Assembly: GCA_028686055.1 (NCBI GenBank)
Contig: JAQUCU010000003.1
Coordinates: forward strand, 1 to 42,667
From: Desulfuromonadaceae bacterium
GTDB lineage: Bacteria; Desulfobacterota; Desulfuromonadia; Geobacterales; Pseudopelobacteraceae
DNA length: 42,667 bases
Direction: 5' to 3'
Positions 8,618 to 16,867 of this stretch are shown here, piece by piece (positions within the stretch are counted from its first letter, which is position 1; each line of letters opens with the position of its first letter). The position numbers and the translations under genes were made by a program. Below the pieces are notes generated by a model that saw only the letters and a list, made by a program, of their open reading frames with translations, ran no database searches and was not told the origin of the DNA.

Positions 8618-8645
8618 ATGACAGAGTCCCCATGGTTGTTATAAT
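8618..8645 (+). promoter_or_regulatory. Predicted sigma-70 promoter for the epimerase-like gene
   Basis: ATGACA (8618-8623) and a perfect TATAAT (8640-8645) are separated by 16 bp, about 105 bp before the ATG at 8752. The remaining divergent gap shows no other clear element. Confidence 0.5.
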
Positions 8646-8751
8646 ATGCATGGCAGCCCTGTGGCAAGCATCATGGTTTTATTTTAGTGTTAGCGAAGGT
8701 CGTAACCGTAAGTAAATAATTTCAGTTAATCCCGTACCCCAGAGGAAAACA

Positions 8752-9663
8752 ATGAACCTTAAAAAAGTGTTGGTGACCGGAGCGGGCGGATTTATCGGCC
8801 GGCGGCTTACGAAAGCGCTTCTCGCCGAAAACCTGCAGGTGCGCTGCATGGTACGTAAATCAGCAGGCCCCTCCGACAACACCATCGAAACCGTGCGGGG
8901 TGACCTGCTGGAACCTGCCACGCTGTCAGCGGTAATGGATGGTATCGACACGGTCTACTATCTGGTACACGCCATGGCAGGGGGACGGGCCGGTTTTGAA
9001 CGTCGTGACCGTGAAGCCGCCGAAAATTTTGTCCGTGCCGCCGAAAAAGCGGGCATCCGGCGGGTTATCTACCTTGGTGGACTGGGGGAGACCGGCGATG
9101 ACCTCTCCGAACATCTGAAAAGCCGGCTGGAGGTTGCCGATATCCTCCGAGCGGGGAAATTTGCAACCACCTTTCTGCGAGCGGCGATCATCATCGGTGC
9201 CGGTGGAGCCTCGTTCGAGATGGTTAAGGCACTGGTCGAACGATTGCCGGTCATGATCACCCCGCTCTGGGTTACAACGCGCTGCCAGCCGATTGCAGTA
9301 GAAGACGTTATCAGCTATCTGGTCGGCTGTCTGAACGATGAACGGACGACCGGCGGGACATTCGACATCGGCGGACCGGACGTGCTGACCTATAAGGAGA
9401 TGATGGAGCGGTTCGGGCGCATCTGCGGTCGCTCACTCTACATCCTGCCGGTGCCGGTACTGACTCCCCGGCTGTCGTCATATTGGGTAGGACTGATCTC
9501 TCCGGTGGCCCCATCTGTTTCGATGCCGCTGATTGAAGGGCTCAAAAACGAGGTGGTCTGTCGGGAACACGCCATCCGTTCCCTGATACCGCTGCAGTTG
9601 ACGTCGTATGACGAAGCTGTCCGGCAGGCGCTTGCCGAGGAAAACCTAACCCTGGGTTACTGA
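8752..9663 (+). CDS. NAD(P)-dependent epimerase/NmrA-like SDR protein
   Basis: This 303-residue protein is an atypical (extended) short-chain dehydrogenase-like protein. The N-terminal Rossmann motif VTGAGGFIGRRL is at residues 8-19, followed by an NADP-type basic strand end (CMVRKS) and a GDLLEP segment. The YYLVHAM segment near residue 65 and GGLGETG near 105 match NmrA/NDUFA9-like or DUF2867-linked SDR proteins. The canonical YxxxK active site is not obvious, so it may bind a nucleotide without classic dehydrogenase activity. The ATG has AGAGGA about 6 bases upstream. It is followed by a terminator hairpin, so it is probably monocistronic. The substrate is unknown. Confidence 0.82.
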   Translation: MNLKKVLVTGAGGFIGRRLTKALLAENLQVRCMVRKSAGPSDNTIETVRGDLLEPATLSAVMDGIDTVYYLVHAMAGGRAGFERRDREAAENFVRAAEKAGIRRVIYLGGLGETGDDLSEHLKSRLEVADILRAGKFATTFLRAAIIIGAGGASFEMVKALVERLPVMITPLWVTTRCQPIAVEDVISYLVGCLNDERTTGGTFDIGGPDVLTYKEMMERFGRICGRSLYILPVPVLTPRLSSYWVGLISPVAPSVSMPLIEGLKNEVVCREHAIRSLIPLQLTSYDEAVRQALAEENLTLGY

Positions 9664-9724
9664 GCAGGCCAGGGATTCAAGTCCATCAGCACTCCCTTAT
9701 CACACGGAAAGACGACAATTCAGT

Positions 9725-9751
9725 ACAGGACTGGTTTGGTCCTGTTTATTT
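9725..9751 (+). terminator. Rho-independent terminator after the epimerase-like gene
   Basis: A 7-bp perfect stem ACAGGAC/GTCCTGT with a 7-base loop is followed by TTATTTT. It separates the epimerase-like gene from wrbA. Confidence 0.72.
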
Positions 9752-9833
9752 TACCTATTCCTATGGTACACTTTGATTCACAAAACAGAGGCTTTATTAT
9801 CTGTCATATTCATTATTCAAAAAGGAGCAAGTC

Positions 9834-10448
9834 ATGTGCAAGGTAGCGATCATTCAGTACAGCATGTATGGCCACATTCTCAAGATGGCGGAGGCGGTAG
9901 CGGAGGGCGTGCGGGAAGTAGCCGGCTGTGAGGCGATCATCAAGCGAGTGCCGGAAACCCTTTCGGATGAGGTGCTCGGAATGATGGGGGCACTGGAGGC
10001 TCAGAAGGGGATGGCGCACATTCCGGTGGCAACGGTGAATGACCTGGCTGAAGCCGATGCGGTTATTTTCGGCACCCCTACCCGTTTCGGCAATATGTGC
10101 GGTCAGATGCGGCAGTTCCTCGATGCATCGGGCGGACTCTGGGTAAAAGGGACCCTGATCGGTAAACCCGCAAGTGTCTTCTGCAGCTCAGCCACCCAGC
10201 ATGGCGGCCAGGAATCAACGATCCTCAGTTTTCACACAACGCTGCTGCACCAGGGGATGATTGTCATCGGCCTCCCCTACTCCTTTGCCGGACAGATGGG
10301 GTTTTCAGAAGTCACCGGCTGCAGCCCCTACGGCGCATCTACCATTGCCGGCGGGCAGGGGGAGCGGATGCCGAGCGAGAACGAGCTGGCCGGGGCCCGT
10401 TTCCAGGGCGCCCACGTGGCGCGCATTGCCCTTAAACTAAAGGGGTAG
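9834..10448 (+). CDS. wrbA: NAD(P)H:quinone oxidoreductase WrbA
   Basis: WrbA is a flavodoxin-like FMN enzyme that reduces quinones by two electrons, limiting redox cycling. The protein has 204 residues, the family length. The FMN-binding loop YSMYGHI is at residues 8-14, [16 protein letters not shown] at about 81-96, and the conserved [10 protein letters not shown] near 119-128. The C-terminus with [10 protein letters not shown] is characteristic. The ATG has a strong AAGGAG 7 bases upstream. It stands alone between a terminator and the 6S RNA locus on the opposite strand. Confidence 0.94.
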   Translation: MCKVAIIQYSMYGHILKMAEAVAEGVREVAGCEAIIKRVPETLSDEVLGMMGALEAQKGMAHIPVATVNDLAEADAVIFGTPTRFGNMCGQMRQFLDASGGLWVKGTLIGKPASVFCSSATQHGGQESTILSFHTTLLHQGMIVIGLPYSFAGQMGFSEVTGCSPYGASTIAGGQGERMPSENELAGARFQGAHVARIALKLKG

Positions 10449-10489
10449 ACATCGCACATTCCAATGAGCACCCGGGTGGGAACTCACAC

Positions 10490-10518
10490 AAAAAAAGGGG
10501 ACACCTTCCGGTATCCCC
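10490..10518 (-). terminator. Strong Rho-independent terminator of the 6S-like RNA
   Basis: On the minus strand GGGGATACC and GGTGTCCCC form a 9-bp stem (one U-G wobble) with a GGAA loop, followed by seven T residues. On the plus strand the stem has a mismatch and no T tract, so it acts for the minus strand. Confidence 0.88.
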
Positions 10519-10713
10519 TCTCTCATATTCTCTCCACCCTGTCGTCAGCATTAAGGGCCTCCGGCGAGTTCCTTAATTATGGGAGTCAGTATACTGTTTC
10601 AGGCAGACCTGCGTACTGAAGGCAGCACACCACAGCAGGGAGCAACCCCCGTCTTGTTCAGCATTCCGCCCGGGCGCATCAGCCAACGGGCAGGGTAGAG
10701 AGAACTAAACTTC
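10519..10713 (-). ncRNA. ssrS: Candidate 6S RNA (RNA polymerase-binding regulatory RNA)
   Basis: 6S RNA mimics an open promoter and sequesters sigma-70 RNA polymerase in stationary phase. No protein frame fits this 318-bp gap. The 5' and 3' ends pair over 14 uninterrupted base pairs (10691-10704 with 10528-10541, one wobble), closing a structure of about 180 nt, the size of 6S RNA. Near the 3' end the stretch GCCCTTAATGCTGACGACA closely resembles E. coli 6S GCCUUAAAACUGCGACGACA. A promoter lies just upstream and a strong terminator just downstream, so this is a stand-alone transcription unit. I did not fold the whole RNA, so the central bubble is not verified. Ends are approximate. Confidence 0.8.
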
Positions 10714-10719
10714 GATTAA

Positions 10720-10748
10720 TTATTACTCCGATGGGATAGACATTTCAA
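10720..10748 (-). promoter_or_regulatory. Predicted promoter of the 6S-like RNA
   Basis: TTGAAA (10743-10748) and TAATAA (10720-10725) lie 17 bp apart, starting 18 bp beyond the aroF stop. Transcription would start near 10713, just ahead of the closing stem. Confidence 0.65.
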
Positions 10749-10765
10749 GTGTTTTGTATACACAT

Positions 10766-11779
10766 TCACCGGCTCTGCAGAAATGCAGTTAACTGACTTA
10801 TTTTGTTCATCATCTGTTCGAAGCCGGGAAAGGTCAGCGACTGGGGACCATCGGACAGCGCCTTTTCCGGTTCGGGATGAACCTCTACCAGCACACCATC
10901 AGCTCCGGCCACCAGTGCCGCCATAGCCATCGGCGAAACCAGCGAGCGTTTGCCGGTCGCGTGTGACGGATCAACCATGATCGGCAGGTGTGACAGTTCC
11001 TTGACCAGAGGCACGATCGAGAGATCCAGGGTGTTACGGGTAGCAGTCTCAAAGGTGCGGATGCCCCGTTCACAGAGAATAACCTGGTCGTTCCCTTCCG
11101 CCAGAACATACTCTGCCGCTGCGAGAAACTCTTCAACAGTGGCACTCATGCCCCGTTTCAGAAGTACCGGCTTGCGGATTCTTCCCAGTTCGCGCAGCAG
11201 ATCAAAATTCTGCATGTTGCGGGCGCCGACCTGCAGCAGATCGGCATATTCAGATACCAGTCCGACATTGTCAGGGCTCATGACCTCGGTCACAACAGGT
11301 AGTCCACTCTCTTTTCCGGCAATGGCCAGCAGTCTGAGACCCTCTTCACGCAACCCTTGAAACGTATGAGGCCCGGTACGCGGTTTGAAGGCCCCGCCGC
11401 GCAGCATATCCGCACCGCATTTTTTCACGAAGAGAGCCGTCTTGATGATCTGTTCCTCGCTCTCAACCGCACAGGGACCACCGACAACAACCGGACGGCA
11501 TCCCTGTCCGACCTTGACTCCGGCTACATCGACGATTGTATCTTCAGGGTGGAAATCACGCGAAACCAGCTTGTAGGGCTTTGAAACGTGGATAACCCGC
11601 TGCACTCCCGGCAGCTCCAGTATTTTGCTGTCATCCACATAACCATGATTGCCCAGCACACCGATAGCGGTCCGCTCACTCCCCGGGATAGGCTCGGCCC
11701 TGAAACCCATCTCTTTGACAATTCTGGAAATAGCATCCACATCTGTCTGGGTAGCATTATGATTCATTACTATCAGCAT
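10766..11779 (-). CDS. aroF: 3-deoxy-7-phosphoheptulonate (DAHP) synthase, type I-beta
   Basis: This enzyme condenses phosphoenolpyruvate with erythrose 4-phosphate in the first step of aromatic amino acid synthesis. The 337-residue form has an N-terminal ferredoxin-like/ACT-type regulatory domain (about 1-70; MLIVMNHNATQTDVDAISR) fused to a KDO8P-synthase-like barrel. The barrel shows GGPCAVESEEQ near residue 99, the RGGAFKPRTGPHTFQG loop near 126-141, LLKRGMSAT near 206 and DPSHATGKR near 267. It starts 15 bp after the stop of the Crp/Fnr-type gene; AGGGGG lies 7 bases before the ATG. Upstream on the same strand is transketolase, a source of its substrate. Feedback inhibition through the N-terminal domain is likely from the family. 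Confidence 0.95.
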   Translation of the reverse strand: MLIVMNHNATQTDVDAISRIVKEMGFRAEPIPGSERTAIGVLGNHGYVDDSKILELPGVQRVIHVSKPYKLVSRDFHPEDTIVDVAGVKVGQGCRPVVVGGPCAVESEEQIIKTALFVKKCGADMLRGGAFKPRTGPHTFQGLREEGLRLLAIAGKESGLPVVTEVMSPDNVGLVSEYADLLQVGARNMQNFDLLRELGRIRKPVLLKRGMSATVEEFLAAAEYVLAEGNDQVILCERGIRTFETATRNTLDLSIVPLVKELSHLPIMVDPSHATGKRSLVSPMAMAALVAGADGVLVEVHPEPEKALSDGPQSLTFPGFEQMMNKISQLTAFLQSR

Positions 11780-11794
11780 TGCAGTCCCCCTACT

Positions 11795-12484
11795 TTAGTC
11801 GTGACGTTCAGACAGCTTCTGCAGTTTTTCCATCTGGTGCACTACAATCCTGTTCCCCTGCACTTCGATAACACCTTCATCCTTCAATTTCCGGAAGGTG
11901 CGTGAGATGGTCTCGCTGGCCGTTCCCAGTCGTGAGGCAAGCTCTCCCTTTTTGATCCCCAGATCAATATAGGTTATACCGTCATAGCTGGTCGAGTTCT
12001 CCGCAGCACGTCGCACGAGAAATGAGGCCAGTCGTGATGTAACATCGGCAAAGGAGATCTCTTCGATCTGGCGGGCAAACTGCCGCAGCATGAGTGAGAG
12101 CGATACGACAAGATTAAGGGCAAAACCGGGATTATGGCCCATAAGCTCCATAAAGCCCTGACGCGGCAGGTACAGGGCCTCACCCGCTTCGAGTACACGG
12201 GCCTCAGCCGGGTATTTGCCATCGCCAAAGAAAGCGGCTTCGGCAAAAGTCTCACGCGGCTTGACAAAATGCAGCACTTTCTCGCGCCCATCCGGCGACA
12301 TCCGGCAGAGTTTGATGCTTCCGGACAGGAGCAGATAGAAACCGGTAGCCTCCTCACCTTCACCGAACAGGGTTTCCCCCTTCCTGAAGGTGCGGCGGAC
12401 CGTAATGCCGGCCAGCTCGGCAAGATCGGCATCATTCAGACCGGAAAAAAGGAGCGGTTTTTTCAGCTGTTCAATCAGTTCCAT
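11795..12484 (-). CDS. Crp/Fnr family transcriptional regulator
   Basis: This 229-residue regulator has an N-terminal cyclic-nucleotide-binding-type beta barrel (about 10-125, with GETLFGEGEEATGFYLLLSG) , a long dimerisation helix, and a C-terminal HTH_Crp domain with GELASRLGTASETISRTFRKLKDEG (about 178-200; ASETISRTFRKL is the recognition helix). It lacks the N-terminal cysteine cluster of FNR, and the barrel does not show the arginine/serine pair needed for cAMP. A different ligand or redox signal is therefore likely. It lies 8 bp after tkt and 15 bp before aroF, so all three should share a transcript. Confidence 0.88.
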   Translation of the reverse strand: MELIEQLKKPLLFSGLNDADLAELAGITVRRTFRKGETLFGEGEEATGFYLLLSGSIKLCRMSPDGREKVLHFVKPRETFAEAAFFGDGKYPAEARVLEAGEALYLPRQGFMELMGHNPGFALNLVVSLSLMLRQFARQIEEISFADVTSRLASFLVRRAAENSTSYDGITYIDLGIKKGELASRLGTASETISRTFRKLKDEGVIEVQGNRIVVHQMEKLQKLSERHD

Positions 12485-12492
12485 AAGAAACC

Positions 12493-14502
12493 TTATGCCT
12501 GTTTCTTCATAAAAGAGACAATTTTATCCGCCACCTGCGGCGTGGTGAAGCCGAACTTCTCTGCAAGAATCCTGTCCGGTGCCGAAGCGCCGAAACGTTC
12601 GATACCGATAAAGAGACCATCACAGCCGATCAGACGTCCCCATGGCATTCCCTTTCCGGCCTCAAGGGCCACACGAGGTATGTCTGCAGGAAGTATCTGG
12701 CTGCGGTACTCTGCCGGTTGGGCCATAAAGGTTTCCAGACAGGGGACCGATACGACACGCACCTTCATACCCTGCGGGGCGAGTTCTGCAGCCGCTTCTG
12801 CCGCAATATGCACTTCGGAACCGCTGGCCATAACGACAACATCAGGTGTACCATCGGGGGAATATACGATGTACCCCCCCTTGAGTGCATCTGCCGGGGT
12901 GAACGATGCTGATCTGGCAATCACCGGCAGCTTCTGACGGGTCAGAATCAGCGCAGTCGGACCGTTGTACTGCAGGGCAGCCTGCCAGGCCATGGCGGTT
13001 TCAATTCCGTCGGCCGGGCGGATTACCTGCAGGCCGGGGATCAGGCGGAGTGAAGCGACATGCTCAATCGGTTGGTGCGTCGGGCCGTCTTCGCCGACAA
13101 AGAATGAATCATGGGTGAAAAGGTAGATTGCCTGCTGACTCATCAACGCCGAAAGCCGTACAGCAGGACGGCAGTAGTCGGCAAAAACCAGGAACGTTGC
13201 CCCGTAGGGGATAAAACAGCCGTACAGTGCCATGCCGTTTATGACCGCTCCCATGGCATGTTCGCGGATGCCGAAGTGCAGGTTGCGGCCGGAGAAAGTG
13301 CCGGCCTGTACCGAAGGAGAGCCCTTGATGTCGCTGTTGTTAGATGGGGACAGGTCGGCCGAACCGCCGACCAGTGAGGGAATCAGCTCGGCCACCTTCT
13401 GCAGCACAGTTCCTGAGAGTGCACGGGTAGCGCCGTCCTTGCCGGCAACAGCCGCCAACAGTTCCTCTGTCAGGGTAGCCGGCAGACTTTTGTTCCACAT
13501 CCGGTCCCAGAGTTCGGCTTTATCCGGATTGGCGGTACGCCAGGACGCGAAGCCGCGCTGCCAGGCGGCATGGTCCTGCTTCAGTTTTTCGACCCTCTGC
13601 CGGCAGGTATCGCGCACGTCCTGCGGCACCTCAAACGGCGGAGTGTCCCACCCCAGGTTGGCACGGGTGGCGGCGATTTCATCCCTGCCGAGCGGTGAGC
13701 CGTGCGCAGCGGAAGACCCCTGCTTGGCCGGACTGCCGAATGCGATGTGGGTAGTGGCGATAATGATCGAAGGCTTGCCGGTTTCGTCCCTGGCGGCGGC
13801 AAGAGCGGCAACGATCTGGTCATTGTTGTGACCGTCAACCTTCTGCACGTGCCATCCGCAGGCGGTGAAGCGCCCCTCGACATCTTCAGACCAGGCCAGA
13901 TCTGTTTTCCCCTCGATAGTGATGCTGTTGCTGTCATAGATGTAGATCAGGTTGCCCAGTTTGAGGTGGCCGGCCAGCGCAGCCGCCTCGTAGCTTATTC
14001 CTTCCTGAAGGCAGCCGTCACCCATCAGAGCGTAGATGTAATGGTTGATCGGTTTGAAGTCGGATGTATTAAAACGCTCGGCGGCCATGCGAGAGGCGAT
14101 CCCCATACCGACGCCATTGGCAAAGCCCTGTCCCAGGGGGCCGGTAGTAACTTCAACGCCGACCGTGTGACCGAATTCCGGGTGCCCCGGTGTCTTGCTC
14201 CCCCACTGGCGGAAGTTTTTGATCTCTTCCATCGGGAGGTCAAAACCGAACAGATGCAGCAGCGAATAAAGCAGCATCGAGCCATGACCGGCGGAAAGGA
14301 CAAAACGGTCACGGTTGGGCCAACGTGGATCGTCGGGATTAAATTCAAGGAAATTACCCCACAGGGCGACTGCACAGTCTGCCGCTCCCATCGGGAGGCC
14401 GGGGTGACCGGAGTTGGCCCTGTCTACCGCGTCGGCGGAGAGGATTCGGACGGCGTCGGCGCAACGCCGTGCCTTGTCAGCGGGAATCATGATGCTATGC
14501 AT
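12493..14502 (-). CDS. tkt: Transketolase
   Basis: Transketolase moves two-carbon units between sugar phosphates in the pentose phosphate pathway with thiamine diphosphate (ThDP) as cofactor. From the ATG at 14502 (AAAGGA about 8 bases upstream) the protein has 669 residues, normal length. Visible are the N-terminal SGHPGLPMG, the ThDP-binding [13 protein letters not shown] near residue 150, the GHD-type KVDGHN near 220, the [10 protein letters not shown] acid/base region near 400 and [18 protein letters not shown] near 463-480. An in-frame TTG at 14517 has no better site. ThiL, which makes the cofactor ThDP, is the preceding gene 33 bp away; the Crp/Fnr gene and aroF follow. The neighbourhood links cofactor, enzyme and user of its product erythrose 4-phosphate. 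Confidence 0.96.
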   Translation of the reverse strand: MHSIMIPADKARRCADAVRILSADAVDRANSGHPGLPMGAADCAVALWGNFLEFNPDDPRWPNRDRFVLSAGHGSMLLYSLLHLFGFDLPMEEIKNFRQWGSKTPGHPEFGHTVGVEVTTGPLGQGFANGVGMGIASRMAAERFNTSDFKPINHYIYALMGDGCLQEGISYEAAALAGHLKLGNLIYIYDSNSITIEGKTDLAWSEDVEGRFTACGWHVQKVDGHNNDQIVAALAAARDETGKPSIIIATTHIAFGSPAKQGSSAAHGSPLGRDEIAATRANLGWDTPPFEVPQDVRDTCRQRVEKLKQDHAAWQRGFASWRTANPDKAELWDRMWNKSLPATLTEELLAAVAGKDGATRALSGTVLQKVAELIPSLVGGSADLSPSNNSDIKGSPSVQAGTFSGRNLHFGIREHAMGAVINGMALYGCFIPYGATFLVFADYCRPAVRLSALMSQQAIYLFTHDSFFVGEDGPTHQPIEHVASLRLIPGLQVIRPADGIETAMAWQAALQYNGPTALILTRQKLPVIARSASFTPADALKGGYIVYSPDGTPDVVVMASGSEVHIAAEAAAELAPQGMKVRVVSVPCLETFMAQPAEYRSQILPADIPRVALEAGKGMPWGRLIGCDGLFIGIERFGASAPDRILAEKFGFTTPQVADKIVSFMKKQA

Positions 14503-14535
14503 GGAAGTTCCTTTCAACTGGGTATTTTTATATTT

Positions 14536-15621
14536 TTATTTAAAATGGTTGAAACCCTCTTTTTGAGCGACGTACCGACTGCCGTCCGGATTTACAGCCG
14601 TTACCCCGGAAAATCTTGTTACTATACCAACACGTGTTACCGCAATGCCACATTTTTTCAAGCAGTCGACAACTTTTTCCCGGTTGGAGCTGTCAGCAGT
14701 AAAACAGAGTTCGTAGTCTTCTCCTCCGGAAAGCGCCAGGTGGAATGGAAATATCGGGAGAGATTCGGTCTGCCTGCAAAAGCTTTCGGAAAGTGGGAGA
14801 CAATCAAGGCGGATGCAGCCGCCGACACCCGATTGCTCGGCTATATGGCCGTAATCAGCCAGAATGCCGTCACTGACGTCGATCATCGCGGTAGCCAGAC
14901 CGGCTTCAGCCAGTGCCAGAGCAGCAGAAACCCGAGGGACCGGATCGAGCAGGCGGGAGAAAAGGTAATCCCTCCCTCCGACTCCGCTCAGGGAACTGCG
15001 TGATGGTAGAGAACTATTTATTGCCCCGGTATTACCAGACGAATGAATTGAGTCCAGCGGCTGAGCGGAGCCGAAGCCACTCTCCAGCAGCTTCAACCCA
15101 AGCGCAGCATCACCGAGCGTGCCGGTCACCCATATATCATCGTCCGGCATCGCACCGGAACGCCGCACAATCCGGTCAGGGTGCTGTTCACCCATTATGG
15201 TTACCGAAACAGTCAGCCCCGTGCGTGATGAGCAGGTATCGCCACCGATCAGGGCAACCCGTTTTTCTGCTGCCATTTCCAGAAAACCACGCATAAAATC
15301 ATCTATAAAGTCCAGCGGGAGCATAGATGGAATAGCCAGGGACAGAAGCGCCCAGCAGGGGATTCCTCCCATGGCCGCAATATCGGAGATACTGACGGCC
15401 AGAGATTTGCGCCCCAGCCGGTAGGGGTCATGCCAGGCACGGCGGAAATGGACATCCTCCAGCAGCATGTCGGTGGACGTCAGCAGCTGCATCCCGGGTG
15501 AAATTGCAGTGACTGCGGCATCGTCACCGATGCCGGTGATAACACTTTCAGGCGCAGAAACTCGGTCAGCAATGCGTGATATCAGGCCGAATTCGCCAAG
15601 ATTAGCTAATGAATGGGTCAC
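14536..15621 (-). CDS. thiL: Thiamine-monophosphate kinase ThiL, with a repeat-derived internal insertion
   Basis: ThiL phosphorylates thiamine monophosphate to the active cofactor thiamine diphosphate. Family motifs are present: LGEFGLI near the N-terminus, GIGDDAA, LLTSTDMLLEDVHF, SDIAAMGG, GGDTC, VTGTLGDAALGLKLL, DVSDG and LSGGEDYEL. The frame is open to 15984, but a TACAAT-type promoter lies inside it and the family begins at the segment after the GTG at 15621, giving 361 residues; no good Shine-Dalgarno is visible there. Compared with E. coli, about 20-25 extra residues lie between the GDAALGL helix and the RLLDPVPRV segment. That insertion is encoded by an imperfect palindromic DNA repeat (14974-15076). 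The fold should tolerate a surface loop there. Confidence 0.92.
   Translation of the reverse strand: MTHSLANLGEFGLISRIADRVSAPESVITGIGDDAAVTAISPGMQLLTSTDMLLEDVHFRRAWHDPYRLGRKSLAVSISDIAAMGGIPCWALLSLAIPSMLPLDFIDDFMRGFLEMAAEKRVALIGGDTCSSRTGLTVSVTIMGEQHPDRIVRRSGAMPDDDIWVTGTLGDAALGLKLLESGFGSAQPLDSIHSSGNTGAINSSLPSRSSLSGVGGRDYLFSRLLDPVPRVSAALALAEAGLATAMIDVSDGILADYGHIAEQSGVGGCIRLDCLPLSESFCRQTESLPIFPFHLALSGGEDYELCFTADSSNREKVVDCLKKCGIAVTRVGIVTRFSGVTAVNPDGSRYVAQKEGFNHFK
14974..15076. repeat. Imperfect inverted-repeat element translated inside ThiL
   Basis: Two arms, CCCTCCGACTCCGCTCAGGG (14974-14993) and CTGAGCGGAGCCGAAG (15061-15076), are inverted relative to each other (14 of 16 paired bases) and flank about 67 bp. 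The element is in frame and encodes a Ser/Gly-rich stretch that other ThiL proteins lack. The same 20-base core recurs with one difference at 35292-35311. Confidence 0.75.
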
Positions 15622-15692
15622 AGTCGGGTCGATTCTGTAGACAATTGAAGTAAAGCGGACACTGTTTAGTGCGCTTGGTAAAGAGGCTTTGC

Positions 15693-15720
15693 ATTGTAGC
15701 GCACCAGGCTTTAATGGCAA
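15693..15720 (-). promoter_or_regulatory. Predicted promoter of thiL-tkt-crp-aroF
   Basis: On the minus strand TTGCCA (15715-15720), 16 bp, then TACAAT (15693-15698). It lies about 70 bp before the GTG start of thiL and inside the spurious N-terminal extension of that frame, supporting the shorter ThiL. Confidence 0.55.
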
Positions 15721-15772
15721 GTAAAAACCATTAAATATGTGTGGTGAAATAATGTTGCAACAGCCGGAGTGA

Positions 15773-15778
15773 TATGCT
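15773..15778 (+). promoter_or_regulatory. Possible extended -10 for the first PpiC lipoprotein gene
   Basis: TGATATGCT carries a TGn extension and TATGCT hexamer about 50 bp before the start codon. No convincing -35 is spaced correctly, so this is tentative. Confidence 0.35.
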
Positions 15779-15829
15779 AGCTTTTGCCAGTTTTCATATA
15801 TTTGAGCACACATCAAAAGGAGCATGATC

Positions 15830-16762
15830 GTGAAAATATTTACCACTACAAAACTGTTTACAGCTGCCCTCTGCGTGGCTGCACTTGTCGGCTGCCAGGG
15901 CGGGGGCACTTCCGGTGGTTCACAGTCACAGGGAAAAAAAGAAGGCAAGGTACTTGCCGAGGTCAATAACGGCACCATCACCACCGGGGATTTTGACCGT
16001 GAGCTTAAAAATCTGCCCGAATATCTGAAGGCTATGGCCGATACCCCTCAGGGGCGTAAAGAGATGCTGGACACCATGGTCATCCGCGAACTGATCCTGC
16101 AGCAGGCCGCCAAAGACGGCCTCGACAAGGGCCCCGATATCGAGGAAAAACTGCAGGATCTCAAAAAACGCCTGATTGTGGAATCGTTTCTCAAGAAGAA
16201 GGTTGAAGCCGAATCCAAGGTTTCCGATGAAGACATGAAAAAGTTCTATGAGCAGAACAAGGACAAATTCAAGACAGGCGAACAGATCAGAGCCAGCCAT
16301 ATCCTGGTAAAAACCGAAAAAGAAGCCAAAGACATCCTCGCCAAACTTAAATCCGGCGGTAATTTTGAGGAACTGGCCAAGAAATACTCTGTCGACTCAT
16401 CCGCTGCCAAAGGCGGCGACCTTGGGTGGTTCGGCAAAGGGAGCATGGTACCGGTCTTTGAAAAGGCAGCTCTTGCACTCAAGGAAGGGCAGATCTCCGG
16501 CATTGTCAAGTCCGATTTCGGCTTCCACATCATCAAGCTGACCGGCAAGCGTCCGGCTGGTATCCGTCCTTTTGAAGAGGTGAAGGAGCAGATCAAGGGC
16601 GCGATCATGCCGACCAAACAGCAGGAAGTTTTCCAGAAGATCAAGGATGAGCTCAAAAAAACCGCTAAAATTACGGTCAAGGAAGATGTTTTGAACAGCA
16701 TCGGCGGGAAGCAGGAAAATCCGACTGCAGCTCCCACACCGGCTGCTCCCGAAAAGAAATAG
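15830..16762 (+). CDS. Parvulin-type peptidyl-prolyl isomerase, lipoprotein
   Basis: This 310-residue periplasmic foldase has a lipoprotein signal (KIFTTTKLFTAALCVAALVGC) with lipobox LVGC at about residues 18-21. A SurA-like helical N-domain follows (about 40-140), then a PpiC rotamase domain (about 145-240; RASHILVKTEKEA, GGDLGWFGKGSMVPVFEKAA, FGFHIIKL), and a Pro/Ala-rich tail. I chose GTG at 15830 because AAGGAG lies 7 bases upstream; the ATG at 15824 is only one base from that site. It should fold outer-membrane or extracellular proteins from a membrane anchor. A paralogue follows after a hairpin. LspA, which processes such signals, is also in this window. Confidence 0.9.
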   Translation: MKIFTTTKLFTAALCVAALVGCQGGGTSGGSQSQGKKEGKVLAEVNNGTITTGDFDRELKNLPEYLKAMADTPQGRKEMLDTMVIRELILQQAAKDGLDKGPDIEEKLQDLKKRLIVESFLKKKVEAESKVSDEDMKKFYEQNKDKFKTGEQIRASHILVKTEKEAKDILAKLKSGGNFEELAKKYSVDSSAAKGGDLGWFGKGSMVPVFEKAALALKEGQISGIVKSDFGFHIIKLTGKRPAGIRPFEEVKEQIKGAIMPTKQQEVFQKIKDELKKTAKITVKEDVLNSIGGKQENPTAAPTPAAPEKK

Positions 16763-16800
16763 CGACCTCTGTTTCTGCCCGAGGCACGTACAGAACACAT

Positions 16801-16839
16801 AAAACCGGAAGTGCGGGAACATATCCCCCTTCCGGTTTT
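16801..16839 (+). terminator. Terminator or attenuator between the two foldase genes
   Basis: An exact 11-bp stem AAAACCGGAAG/CTTCCGGTTTT closes a hairpin with an inner GGG/CCC pairing; the 3' arm supplies TTTT. It ends 29 bp before the second foldase start, so it may lower read-through rather than abolish it. Confidence 0.7.
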
Positions 16840-16867
16840 AACATCTACTGAAGAAAAGAGTTCAACT

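Noticed and set aside
10561-10690. Possible cobalamin riboswitch
   Set aside because: A few CCTGCC/GTCAG-like words occur, but no B12 box order and no regulated gene follows; the 6S-type end pairing explains the locus better.
13702-15003. Long open frame on the plus strand opposite tkt/thiL
   Set aside because: It overlaps transketolase and ThiL, both with clear motifs; no sign of a real antisense protein.
15622-15984. N-terminal extension of ThiL by 121 codons
   Set aside because: It runs through the predicted promoter and into the divergent lipoprotein gene, and has no similarity to ThiL.
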